Assembly: GCA_963682005.1 (NCBI GenBank)
Contig: OY820914.1
Span: 4,960,001-5,024,000, forward strand
Length of the DNA: 64,000 nucleotides
Reading direction: 5' to 3'
DNA from: CAIYUC01 sp963682005
GTDB taxonomy: Bacteria; Bacteroidota; Bacteroidia; Bacteroidales; FEN-979
Shown here: positions 35,301 through 41,813 of the stretch, in pieces
Layout of the letters: every line of letters begins with the position of its first letter
Position numbering within the stretch: position 1 is the first letter of the stretch
The notes under the pieces: generated by a model
Databases searched by the model: none
The model's input: only the letters and a program-made list of their open reading frames with translations
What the model was told of the DNA's origin: nothing
Position numbers and translations under genes: made by a program

Positions 35301-35449
35301 ACAACTTGGTTGCCTTGATCTATGGTTTCTTCTTCCGCAAATACTTTGACTATAGGATAAATTATAATAAAAAAAGCCACTAAAATAGATAGTGACTGAA
35401 CCAATGCGCGAACCAAAAAACTTTTTGGTGGCAAAATATTGTTTTTCAT
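29387..35449 (-). CDS. Giant RHS/SpvB polymorphic toxin
   Basis: 2020 residues. N-terminal export signal or anchor (about 12-38, ending VFAEEET), an SpvB-like domain (from about 65; STGAMIYKYSINVPPGRNKM), three near-identical FG-GAP/VCBS units (about 390-770; DINGDGLPDF, DVNGDNLTDLV), many RHS/YD repeats (about 850-1650; YTYDDLNRL-type), and the RHS core (HPDHLGSTNVVSD, YFPFG-like DYYPFGSQ, YLNARYHQSTAGRFISEDP, ending NPIILSDPSGKW near 1810). The last 210 residues are the variable toxin tip: glycine/alanine-rich and hydrophobic, suggesting membrane insertion; no nuclease motif seen. Membrane-protein genes follow. SpvB-RHS shells encapsulate the toxin before release. Confidence 0.88.
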   Translation of the reverse strand: MKNNILPPKSFLVRALVQSLSILVAFFIIIYPIVKVFAEEETIDQGNQVVNNGETNIQSGPQIEQNLETLTEDFEENPILNSNTTKKARLTTDVDNSTGAMIYKYSINVPPGRNKMTPDVTLMYNSSNSVLDSVIGSGWSIDIPSIERINKTGSQELFSEDYYSSSLSGELIALDSTNYRAKDELGDFIKYEKSGSGWVVTSKDGTQYIFGANAQARQDDPNNSSHIYKWMLEEVRDTNDNYISYTYYKDAGQIYPLQIVYTGNGTTDGIFEVNFTTASRTGGPISYSTGFSVKSNYVISEINTKINSVWAEKYDFTYTTADNGTGSLLETIIESGQDGSNNVTVLPATDFDYKTSTANWTYDSTWSLAVPLQFLLGIPTKDYGTRTADINGDGLPDFICANNFAYPAAVPCSINAPKIYLNTGSGWTDVSSTWTMPDKVDSSGNKEYFINSSYQNQGLELIDVNGDNLTDLVRAGNDGLHYVYLNNGSGWTYNSTWSSAVPMQFLLTGSNFRDQGVRTADINGDGLPDFVCANNIPTGGAPSQCHINDPKIYLNNGSGWTDVSSTWTMPDKIDSSGNKEYFVISNYQVYGLQLIDVNGDNLADLVRAGNDELHYVYLNNGSGWTYDSTWSASVPMQFVVGPPNRDYGVRMTDINGDGLPDFVCANDFAYPTAVPCSINAPKIYLNNGSGWTDVSSTWTMPDKVDSSGNKEFFIQSNYQNHGLQLIDVNGDNLVDLVRAGSDGLHYVYLNNTTNSRVNNLTQITYPEGGNTQITYKATQLFKDGSSNLLNPNLPMSIDVVSQITNNDGLGNSETNNYSYQGGKYYFDDYLTRKFAGFASTSVTDDVGNVKKTYFHQGDGTNSSLGEYSDSYAKIGKPYRVEQYDGADNLYADIINKWDSYNIGTGHDFVKLTRTTTLTYDGTNNHKDTAQEYTYDDTNGNLTQKIDWGEVTGSSDGSFADTGNDMLTESFSYASDGENVIGLLSDDIIQDQNATTIQDTRTYYDELTFGTTGAGNPTEIEKMASVTRNVNTQKSYYTTYGIPITSTDERGKTTSYSYDTYHLYPTTITDPLSNSTEYTYDYSTGKVIDTTDPNGLTKETTYDGLGRVLTEKIPDLTSPSTLDAKTAYVYTDTSNAVSVQKVNYLNSSTTANTYQYFDGLGRLIQERKEAETSGNFNVKDTVYNNLGLVQKESLPYTGSGSSKTSPTTTTALYTTYAYDPVQRIHTLTNASGVTAYSYTPWEIDVSDPRGKVKNYYYDAYKNLVRVDERTGSYTYSTYYTWNLNGNLINTTDALGNVRNFTYDNLGHRLTAEDLHAQNDATYGTWAYTYDDSGNLTESINPNGDTVDYTYDDVNRKLTEDSTGTTGTDIIYTYDSCSDGIGKLCSAVMLSGVETDYTYDADGNVASEEKTVTKNIYTTSYTHDRQSNMLVITYPDNAQVLYVYNSAGLLEKIEYKESGGSFTDVISNFDYAPTDQPTEINYANRVTTTNTYDPNNLYRVTDKSTTNQVPTSLQKTTYEYDADGNITEIVDDSSTSGSKTADYTYDDLNRLTSATITDVPFGQTPYTQNFTYNAIGNITSGPVGSYTYAGNSGTNYANPHAATSINSVTNTYDHNGNNTDDGTLTNTWNYKNQLTETTNGTFTREYLYDEQGNRVLSSNGTLTTEYPNQYYNYGGSKKTKNIYAGNQLVSTIETANSVVTPYYIHPDHLGSTNVVSDSNGGQVELLDYYPFGSQRISSGSHTNQKQYIGQHYDPDTSLNYLNARYHQSTAGRFISEDPVFWNPDKFLNDPQQLNSYSYARNNPIILSDPSGKWFGEYLSGTQSWNNFSGEVGQAAQYMGGGWQMAMDHPYATGAAIGVVGGATAVGGAMIAGSSVASTVANTLFNSQAVVRGTINTTFNVGSQILEDQMQNKQTSFGDYAKIVGLSYAGGAMTGPDISIKFAMGIAGATNLSTQVATGDHSVNPVKVAGSILGSGFGSWVGSFAGSTLNLGTYAAQQYGLSKIGWTVEAPMSIISSGTNKKK
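33170..34370 (-). repeat. Three ~395-bp tandem repeats coding the FG-GAP units
   Basis: The phrase encoding STWTMPDKVDSSGNKEYF recurs with offsets of 393 and 399 bp (marker GGCATCGTCC at 33348, 33741 and 34140). Near-identity at DNA level makes this a likely place for copy-number change by recombination or for assembly collapse. Confidence 0.7.
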
Positions 35450-35496
35450 AATATTAGAAGTATATCACTCCAAATAATTTTTAAAAGTAAAAAGGT

Positions 35497-35797
35497 GGAA
35501 AAGTCAATTAGGAGAAAAGACTGGAAGCTCTAAACGTGCATCACTTCTGCAATAAAGACACTGGTAATGAAAAAATTAATCGAAGTTAATGATGACAGGG
35601 GACACAGACTTTCATATTCCAGGGATCGACAGGGGAAATCCAGGCTCTATTTCAGCCTTACCCCTACTGTCCTAAACCCTGTGGATAACCCGCTCAAAAG
35701 CCCCTTAACTTCCGCAAATTTTGCGGAGGACTACCGCAAAAATTACGGAACACTTCTGCAAAAAATGCGGATAACAAAAGAAACTCTACAAAATTAA
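35497..35797 (+). pseudogene. Second, truncated copy of the lambda-O-like replication gene
   Basis: About 300 bp homologous to 27915-28208: from AGGAGAAAAGACTGGAAGCTC to the same stop and 10 bp past it. It lacks the first ~65 codons and carries a one-base deletion near 35538, so only the tail from ATG 35567 (MKKLIEVNDDRGHRLSYSRD...) remains open. Divergence of several percent from copy A shows it is not a recent duplicate. Together the two copies bracket the RHS module. Confidence 0.75.
35680..35771 (+). repeat. Iteron array and DnaA box, copy B
   Basis: TGTGGATAA at 35680-35688 and three 19-bp repeats at 35709-35727, 35731-35749 and 35753-35771, again with an exact 22-bp period. Conservation of the iterons despite decay of the surrounding reading frame suggests the DNA sites may have been under selection longer than the protein. 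Confidence 0.6.
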
Positions 35798-35957
35798 CTC
35801 TTACAAATATAAGCATTAGGCTTATCATCCACCTGACAAATTGACATAATATAAAAACCGGTATAACATTTGAATATTAGGAGTCCTCTCCTTACCCCAA
35901 AGTGCGATGGGTCGATAGGATAGAATATAAATGTTTTATTAACGAATATTAAATACC

Positions 35958-36212
35958 ATGGAAAAAAATCTAAAAAAGGATGTGACTATAATTGTCAATG
36001 GCGAACAAAAAGTGGTCCCAAAAGATGAGATAACCTATGAAGAGGTCGCAACTTTAGCGTTCCCTGATTTCGCAAATCATCCAGAGCGAACATACGCCAT
36101 TACTTATGAACGAGGACAAGGAAATAAACCTCAGGGAATTTTGTCACCTGGGGATAGTGTTAAAGTTAAAGATGGGATGATATTTCATGTTAGAATCACT
36201 GGCCAGTCATAA
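35958..36212 (+). CDS. Ubiquitin-like protein (Multiubiquitin family), single domain
   Basis: 84 residues: VTIIVNGEQKVVPKDEITYE, then EVATLAFPDFANHPERTYAI and the ending SVKVKDGMIFHVRITGQS. The order of strands, the V-N-G-E start, the Y-x-x-V-x-L-A helix and the G-x-x-V-x-V...F-x-V ending match the Multiubiquitin domain as I recall it. Only one domain is present, and the tail ends in ITGQS rather than GG. It overlaps the E1-like gene by 26 bp. Expected to be the modifier of a bacterial ubiquitin-like conjugation system. Confidence 0.78.
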   Translation: MEKNLKKDVTIIVNGEQKVVPKDEITYEEVATLAFPDFANHPERTYAITYERGQGNKPQGILSPGDSVKVKDGMIFHVRITGQS

Positions 36213-37353
36213 TCCTGACATTGAAAGATTACGGCAAAAAGGATATGCAATATCTTTTGATAGTAACTATTTAGTTATCCGTGATATCTCATACTTAGAT
36301 AATAATAAGAATCTACAACAAGGTGCTATTGTTTCTAAGGTTGTCTTTATTGATAACGAGCATGTCAAACAAGAAGATCATCAAATTTTCTTTTGTGGCT
36401 CTCATCCCCACCAAGCGGACGGAAATCCAATAAAAAATTTTGGTGGAGGTGAGGTTAACTTGCAATTATCATCACCCGATCTAGTTGTTCAAAGATCATT
36501 TTCTAATAAACCTGCTGCGGGGTACGAGGATTTCTTTGATAAAATTGAGACATATGTCACAATAATTTCCGGACCGGCTATGCAACTCTTTGGAGAAGAG
36601 GCAAACCCTTTTACCTTCCGCTCAATTCTAGGAACAACTGAGTCAGTTTTTAAATGTCATGACACATTGACTTCTAGAGCAGAGATAGGTGATTTAGCGC
36701 TAAAATTCAAAGACGATGTAATTGCCATAATCGGACTTGGGGGAACAGGTTCATATCTCCTCGATTTTTTAGTTAAAACACCTGTTAAAGAAATTCGGGC
36801 ATTTGATTGCGATAAGTACCATGTACATAATGCTTTTCGTAGTCCCGGAAAACTGGAGATATCAGAACTAGGTAAACCTAAGACTAACGTCTATCAATCC
36901 AGGTATGAAAATTTCAGAAATGGCCTCAGTTTTTATAATAAATATATTCAGTCTGATTCTATGTCGGATTTAGAAGGGGTAACATTTGCTTTTGTATGTG
37001 TAGATAAGGGAACTGCACGCAAAGAGATTTTTGACCTTCTTTTTAAAATGAATATTTCTTTCATTGATGTAGGTATGGGTCTTGACAGAATGCAAGGAAT
37101 TCTTTCGGGAATTTTGCGTACTACATATTTCTCAAATGAAACAGCCCAAGAACTAATCAAGAAAAACTATGTCCCGCTAACTGATATTAATGATGAGGAA
37201 TATCGTAATAATATTCAGATTTCTGAACTTAATGCTTTAAATGCTTGTATAGCAGTAATCAAGTATAAGAAAATTCGTGGTTTCTATGTAGAAGATGATT
37301 CTTTCCACCAAATGCTTTTTACCATTGATACGCTATCTCACCTTGGAGAATGA
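36187..37353 (+). CDS. E1-like ThiF adenylyltransferase with DUF6791 N-terminus
   Basis: 388 residues. The N-terminal domain (about 1-150; HNPDIERLRQKGYAISFDSN, YLVIRDISYLD, FFCGSHPHQADGNPI) matches DUF6791, which has a fold pattern resembling an E2-like or accessory domain. The C-terminal domain is ThiF/E1: nucleotide loop IAIIGLGGTGSYLLDFL near 180, acidic residue in FDCDKYHVHN and FRSPG near 210-220, and FAFVCVDKG near 265. C352 in NACIAV or C266 in FVCVD are possible catalytic cysteines. It should adenylate the Ubl encoded just upstream. Overlaps both neighbours (26 and 4 bp), so the three genes are one translationally coupled unit. Confidence 0.82.
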   Translation: MLESLASHNPDIERLRQKGYAISFDSNYLVIRDISYLDNNKNLQQGAIVSKVVFIDNEHVKQEDHQIFFCGSHPHQADGNPIKNFGGGEVNLQLSSPDLVVQRSFSNKPAAGYEDFFDKIETYVTIISGPAMQLFGEEANPFTFRSILGTTESVFKCHDTLTSRAEIGDLALKFKDDVIAIIGLGGTGSYLLDFLVKTPVKEIRAFDCDKYHVHNAFRSPGKLEISELGKPKTNVYQSRYENFRNGLSFYNKYIQSDSMSDLEGVTFAFVCVDKGTARKEIFDLLFKMNISFIDVGMGLDRMQGILSGILRTTYFSNETAQELIKKNYVPLTDINDEEYRNNIQISELNALNACIAVIKYKKIRGFYVEDDSFHQMLFTIDTLSHLGE

Positions 37354-37787
37354 TAAAAAAAATTAAATTAATAAAAGTTCAATATATCCCAGGTCAACTC
37401 GAAGAAGGAACTTTATATCTTTCAGAAGAATATAAGGTTGCAGTTCATTTGTGTCCGTGTGGTTGTGGTAACAAAGTTGTAACTCCTCTTGGTCCAACTG
37501 ATTGGTCATTCAAAGAGGTTGATGGTCAACCTTCACTTTATCCTTCAATTGGAAACTGGCAAATACCATGTAGATCCCATTATTTTATCATTAACGGGAT
37601 TATTGAATGGTCATATCAATGGACTAAAGAAGAAATTGAAACAGGAAGAAAAATCGAAGACTTGCAGAGAACACAGTACTACAATGATCTGCCTCATTTC
37701 CAAAAAAAACAACACTTAATTATTAGAATTTTTAACCGATTAATGAGAATTTTTAAGAACCGAACTAACCAGAGAAAAAAAGGATGA
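37350..37787 (+). CDS. DUF6527-like zinc-binding protein of the Ubl operon
   Basis: 145 residues. The cysteine cluster LCPCGCGNKV (about 31-40), PSLYPSIGNW, CRSHYFIINGIIEWSYQW match the DUF6527 family, found next to ThiF and ubiquitin-like genes. Three N-terminal cysteines plus a C-x-x-H pair probably bind zinc. Possible roles are an E2/E3-like ligase component or a target binder; none is shown. Start ATG overlaps the E1 stop by 4 bp (ATGA). The C-terminal 40 residues are basic. Confidence 0.75.
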   Translation: MIKKIKLIKVQYIPGQLEEGTLYLSEEYKVAVHLCPCGCGNKVVTPLGPTDWSFKEVDGQPSLYPSIGNWQIPCRSHYFIINGIIEWSYQWTKEEIETGRKIEDLQRTQYYNDLPHFQKKQHLIIRIFNRLMRIFKNRTNQRKKG

Positions 37788-37801
37788 TAATATTAATATT
37801 T

Positions 37802-39391
37802 TTATTTTATGTTGAACTCTTCATTAAAACTCTTCTTCCTGAGTTCAGGATTTAATTTCGCAGCTTTATTATAGTACTTTTTCGCAATTTTTCTATCTTT
37901 TAATCTTTTCTCATAAAAATACGAATACGCCCAATAAACATACCATGTATCTGGTTCAATCTCCTGGGCTTTATCATAATGTTGCTTTGCTTTTTCGAAA
38001 TCGTTTTCTGCACCTAACATGGCAGCATAATTAATATTAAATTTCGCACTATTTGGATTGATTTCCAATGCTTTCTCATAATGTATTTTTGCTTCTTTAA
38101 AATTTTTCAACTTTGTCCATAGAAAAGACGCATAACACTCATGAAACTCTGGATTGTTAGGACTCATTTCCACGGCTTTCTCATAGTGCATCTTTGCTTC
38201 TTCATTTTTTTCTAAATCTCTTTCTAATAATTTTCCAAAATAATAATGTATTATATCTCTTGGGTTCAGATTAATCGTTTTTAAGTAGTACGTTTCAGCA
38301 TCTCTATACTTTTTAAGTTCTTCAAGAACAAGGGCTGCATAAAAATATCCCTTATAATAATCAGGCCTTACCTCAATACACCTCTGATAATATGATAATG
38401 CAGTAACATAATCTTTTCGTTGAAACAATATTAAATTTCCATATTTAAGGTTTCCCCAGAAATTATTTGGGTTTAGTTCTAACCCGGTTCTGTATAGTTC
38501 TTCACTTTTATTGAAATCTTTTAGATTGTAATAGCAGTCCCCTGCTAGTATATGAATATTTTCATTGAAATATACTTCATTTGCTATTTTATTTATATTC
38601 TCGATTGCTTTTTTATCATCACCTTCCAAATAGAACTTATTTGCTAAAAACCAAAAAATTACATTTTCGATTTCTAACTTGACCTCTCCTTCCGAAAGTT
38701 CTACAAGTCTTAAAATTTCTAATTTTTTTGTTTTTCCAGGTGACTTAATAAATTCTTTTGATTCATTGTTAGGGTCGAGATAATGAAAATATACTTGGTG
38801 GGATAGGTCTCTAGGTTTAGAATCAATACCCCAAATAACCATATTAGTGTTTGGAATTTGCTTCCCAATATCCTCAGCCATTTTAGAAGTGTTGTCAAAA
38901 GTACTGTAGATTAAGTATTCTATTTCTAATCCATTCTTAACTAAATCAACATTCTCAAGCAATCTTCTTTTCAATTCAAAACCTGCAAGAGTTTCAACTG
39001 GATATTCTTCAGGGTTATAAAATGGTAGAATAAGAATACTATATTTTTTAGGATCAAATAATATCTTATTGAAAGATTGTTCTTTAATACTCTCAGGCTG
39101 CTTATCTCTTACAACAATCAGTTTATTAAGATTGACTGTTTTTTTGACATCTTCGATGTATTGTAGGATTATTTTAATGGTTCTGTCATGATGACCAACT
39201 ATTTTCGGATCGAAAAAATTCAACAAAGTACCTTGTGCGAGATATTTCTTTGTTTTTAGATAAATTTCATCTCTAAGGGCGTCAAAGGATTTGCTATTCT
39301 TGCTTAGGGTGGTTATTAATTCTTTTCTCGTACTGTCCATATAAGCCTGTCGAACTTGCTCACGTAAAGATTCTAAAGAAATTCCTTCCAT
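37802..39391 (-). CDS. TPR protein with N-terminal sensor-like region
   Basis: 529 residues. Residues 1-85 are a helical region resembling effector-associated or death-like adaptor domains (REQVRQAYMDSTRKELITTL). Residues about 115-230 form an alpha/beta domain (ILILPFYNPEEYPVETLAGF, ELKRRL, then MAEDIGKQIPNTNMVIWGID) with the TolB/FlgO-like pattern seen in TPR and NACHT proteins of defence systems. Residues 255-515 contain about eight TPR units (AKIHYEKALEINPNSAKFNI-type). No NTPase motif. It converges on the Ubl operon (14-bp gap), so it could be its regulator or an independent module. Confidence 0.65.
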   Translation of the reverse strand: MEGISLESLREQVRQAYMDSTRKELITTLSKNSKSFDALRDEIYLKTKKYLAQGTLLNFFDPKIVGHHDRTIKIILQYIEDVKKTVNLNKLIVVRDKQPESIKEQSFNKILFDPKKYSILILPFYNPEEYPVETLAGFELKRRLLENVDLVKNGLEIEYLIYSTFDNTSKMAEDIGKQIPNTNMVIWGIDSKPRDLSHQVYFHYLDPNNESKEFIKSPGKTKKLEILRLVELSEGEVKLEIENVIFWFLANKFYLEGDDKKAIENINKIANEVYFNENIHILAGDCYYNLKDFNKSEELYRTGLELNPNNFWGNLKYGNLILFQRKDYVTALSYYQRCIEVRPDYYKGYFYAALVLEELKKYRDAETYYLKTINLNPRDIIHYYFGKLLERDLEKNEEAKMHYEKAVEMSPNNPEFHECYASFLWTKLKNFKEAKIHYEKALEINPNSAKFNINYAAMLGAENDFEKAKQHYDKAQEIEPDTWYVYWAYSYFYEKRLKDRKIAKKYYNKAAKLNPELRKKSFNEEFNIK

Positions 39392-39761
39392 ATAGTGTAA
39401 GTCTTTATTTTATTACGCTAATCTATTTTTCAGAATCTTGGTCAAATTTGGCTAAACTCTTGGTCAATTTTGGCTGCGCTTCTGGCTCAATCCTTACCTT
39501 CCCTTATTGTTTCTTTGCGCTTCTAAGAGCAAATATAGCTCAAAATAAATTGTTCTTTGAAAAAAGCCCTATTTCCGGTAAAAGCGGAAATAAGGCCAAG
39601 CCCTCAAGTAATGATTGCAGTCACTACCGAGGTAAAAGTAGTATACACCTTTGGGATACAATGTCAAGCTAACCTTCCAGGTTTCCCAATCCTTTTACTC
39701 CCTTATTCAGCTTTCATTCCTTGGGATTTCTAAAAATAATTAGAAACCTAATTCTAATGTT
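39392..39761. other. Intergenic region: 22-bp tandem repeat and hairpin
   Basis: CTTGGTCAAATTTGGCT (39437-39453) and CTTGGTCAATTTTGGCT (39459-39475) are 22 bp apart; a weaker third relative follows. GCCCTATTTCCG (39566-39577) pairs with CGGAAATAAGGC (39585-39596), with a T-run when read on the minus strand, giving a terminator-like hairpin. The repeats may be operators for the HTH gene downstream or for the TPR gene whose start is 46 bp away. No gene seen. Confidence 0.45.
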
Positions 39762-39947
39762 ATGAACTTAGAACTTAATGCGGAAAGGCGAATACAGGAG
39801 TGGTACTTGCAAAATTCACCTGATTATTTAAAAAATAAGCCGTCAAGCTATCCTGAAAAGGATTGCGAGCCTTTACCCAAGAAACCTCTTGGACCAAAAC
39901 CAATCCTAAAAGCTATATTTTATGTTCACGGAGAGATTATACCTTGA
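39762..39947 (+). CDS. Small hypothetical protein (61 aa)
   Basis: MNLELNAERRIQEWYLQNSP, then a proline- and lysine-rich stretch (EPLPKKPLGPKPI). Overlaps the HTH gene by 26 bp. It could be a small regulatory protein of the excision module or a chance frame; the leader is AT-rich and plausible. Confidence 0.4.
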   Translation: MNLELNAERRIQEWYLQNSPDYLKNKPSSYPEKDCEPLPKKPLGPKPILKAIFYVHGEIIP

Positions 39948-40236
39948 AGAGATACAAAAATTACTTCATTATCGTGACCGAAGATCGATAAGACGATGGT
40001 GCAGGAATAACCACGTCCGGATTTTATCCGATAATGGCAGTAATAAGCAATTTGTATTAAGGGATGAATTTGAAAGAGAATTAAATAACCTCCATTCCAA
40101 AAGCCCAGTGGAAAAGAAATTCTACAAGAGAATGTTAAAAAGGAATCTCATAGACAAGGTGAAAAGAGCTGCGAAATACAGGCCACAAGGGGAATACGAA
40201 AAAGATTTCTTGTCAATATTTACAAATCTATTATAA
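39922..40236 (+). CDS. HTH protein upstream of integrase 2 (excisionase-like)
   Basis: 104 residues, basic. The N-terminal part (LYLEEIQKLLHYRDRRSIRR, WCRNNHVRILSDNGSNKQFV) has the winged-helix pattern of excisionase/AlpA-type DNA-binding proteins. It precedes the integrase by 7 bp, the usual place for a directionality factor. The C-terminal half is a lysine-rich helical region. Confidence 0.6.
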   Translation: MFTERLYLEEIQKLLHYRDRRSIRRWCRNNHVRILSDNGSNKQFVLRDEFERELNNLHSKSPVEKKFYKRMLKRNLIDKVKRAAKYRPQGEYEKDFLSIFTNLL

Positions 40237-40243
40237 AGGGACT

Positions 40244-41677
40244 ATGATACCCACGATGGAATACAAACCCTTGATAATCCCAGAATCAAAAAGATGGAAG
40301 GGGTTGAAGGTTTTCTGTTATGAATGCGGAACAAGCGTATCAGATATTTGTAAAAGTTCGGGTAACCCGATATCACAATGCAAGCATGGAGATCAACATG
40401 TATTCAAAGTTGTTGTCCACGTGCCAGGAACTAAAAATCAGAGAAGAACAAAAAAATTAGAAACACGAGATGTAAACGAAGCGATAGCCCAGGCAATCGA
40501 ATTTGAGAAAGAAGCCAAGAGCGAAGCCTACGAGAGTCCAAGGAAAAAGATTCAAAAGAAAGAAATAGAAAAGGAAGACCTGGATGAAAGCAAGCCGTAT
40601 CTCTTAATCCATGCGCTTGCCAGATATATAGGCTGGCTAAACAACGAAGGTGTACCGGCACATTTGATAAAGGTAAGGAGTAGGGAACATATAAAGGATG
40701 TAGAACGTGCCCTAAAAAGTCTCATTGAGTGCTTAAAAGATAATGACTACCATCTTCCGACTTTTACGATGGAAGACATTAATAATAATATGGTGGGAAA
40801 GGTTTTCCTTTTTTTAGAAAAGAGAAGGTTTGCTTCCAGAACATTTAATAAGTACCTCAGTTATTACACCTCTTTCCTAAGCTGGTATGCCGAGGAATAT
40901 GATTTCCCCATCCGAAATTATTTTGAAAAAGTCAAAAGGAAGAACTTGAATCCAAAGCCTCAAGCGATAACACTTCCAGAGTATCAAGCTCTATTGGAAA
41001 TCATCAACCCCGAGAATGGCATTAAGGAATATAAAAATGGAGTAAAGGAGAAAAGGAATTTCTATCGACCCTGGCTTGTCGATGGTTTCCGTCTTGCTCT
41101 TGAAACAGGAAGACGAAGGGAAGAGATCATAAACTTAAAATGGAACTACATCGAGGAAAGTAATGGCATACCATATATAAAGGTAGAGGACTTCAAAGTT
41201 AATCGGATTCAAAACCGGCTTTCTGAAGACGAAAAGAAGTTCAACTATATTCCTATCACAGAATCCTTAGCGAAGCTCCTTAAAGATTTAGGTCAGGACC
41301 AATACGCCAACACGGACAATTTTATCTTGGCTCCCGAGATTTCAATAAGTCGTAAAAGGGTGATGGCAGATACTTTGAGCCGGGGCTTCTCCCATTATTA
41401 TAACCAGCTTAAAACGGGAAGGAGGCTCACTTTCAAATGTTTAAGAAAAACCTATATAACGAATCTTGAGATTTTCATGGGTAGAGGACATACGAGGGAT
41501 GTTACCGGACATACCAATGATCAAGTGATAGAAAGAAGCTACTTAGACAAGCGAGAGATAGCAAAAGCAGCTCATGGATTTCAGGTATTCCCCGATGAAC
41601 CCCAGCGTAACCAAGAATTAAAGGAGATCAGAGATGAAAGAGAAAAGAACAATGAACCAAAAAGCCTAGAGGTATAA
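40244..41677 (+). CDS. Tyrosine recombinase (integrase) of element 2
   Basis: 477 residues; ATG 40256 (MEYKPL) is an alternative start. A cysteine/histidine cluster at 25-51 (CYECGTSVSDICKSSG...CKHGDQH) could bind zinc. The SAM-like domain spans about 120-225 and the catalytic domain 245-440. Catalytic residues: R290 or R291 (ETGRRREEI), R401 (FKCLRKTY), H423 (TGHTND) and Y433 (RSYLDK). The box II histidine (HxLR) is replaced by K398. It lies 136 bp from tRNA-Leu, with arm-like repeats between. It inserts element 2 into the tRNA 3' end. Confidence 0.9.
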   Translation: MIPTMEYKPLIIPESKRWKGLKVFCYECGTSVSDICKSSGNPISQCKHGDQHVFKVVVHVPGTKNQRRTKKLETRDVNEAIAQAIEFEKEAKSEAYESPRKKIQKKEIEKEDLDESKPYLLIHALARYIGWLNNEGVPAHLIKVRSREHIKDVERALKSLIECLKDNDYHLPTFTMEDINNNMVGKVFLFLEKRRFASRTFNKYLSYYTSFLSWYAEEYDFPIRNYFEKVKRKNLNPKPQAITLPEYQALLEIINPENGIKEYKNGVKEKRNFYRPWLVDGFRLALETGRRREEIINLKWNYIEESNGIPYIKVEDFKVNRIQNRLSEDEKKFNYIPITESLAKLLKDLGQDQYANTDNFILAPEISISRKRVMADTLSRGFSHYYNQLKTGRRLTFKCLRKTYITNLEIFMGRGHTRDVTGHTNDQVIERSYLDKREIAKAAHGFQVFPDEPQRNQELKEIRDEREKNNEPKSLEV

Positions 41678-41696
41678 AATGGAAGAATTTAAGATT

Positions 41697-41718
41697 TTCC
41701 GCACCCAAATTCCGCACC
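41697..41718 (+). repeat. Paired TTCCGCACC repeats, right end of element 2 (candidate arm sites)
   Basis: TTCCGCACC at 41697-41705 and 41710-41718, 13 bp apart, matching spacing and orientation of the pair at 7877-7898. See the left-end entry. Confidence 0.6.
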
Positions 41719-41770
41719 TTGAACAAATTTTTCTTCTATCCTGCGGTTTCCTTGACTTCCTCTTGGATAT

Positions 41771-41810
41771 AAAAAAATGCCGAAACGCTTATTTATCTAG
41801 CATTTCGGCA
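41771..41810 (-). terminator. Terminator of tRNA-Leu supplied by element 2
   Basis: TGCCGAAACGCT (41778-41789) pairs with AGCATTTCGGCA (41799-41810) with one mismatch; on the minus strand it is followed by seven Ts. It lies 3 bp beyond the tRNA-Leu 3' end but within element 2 DNA, so the element brings its own terminator for the tRNA. Confidence 0.7.
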
Positions 41811-41813
41811 TCG

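Noticed and set aside
29387..35449. RHS gene as a cell-surface adhesin only
   Set aside because: The RHS core ending in a variable tip followed by small membrane genes is the arrangement of a polymorphic toxin.
36187..37353. ThiF as a thiamine or molybdopterin biosynthesis enzyme
   Set aside because: The N-terminal DUF6791 domain, the overlap with a ubiquitin-like gene and a DUF6527-like gene point to a conjugation system; no thiamine genes nearby.
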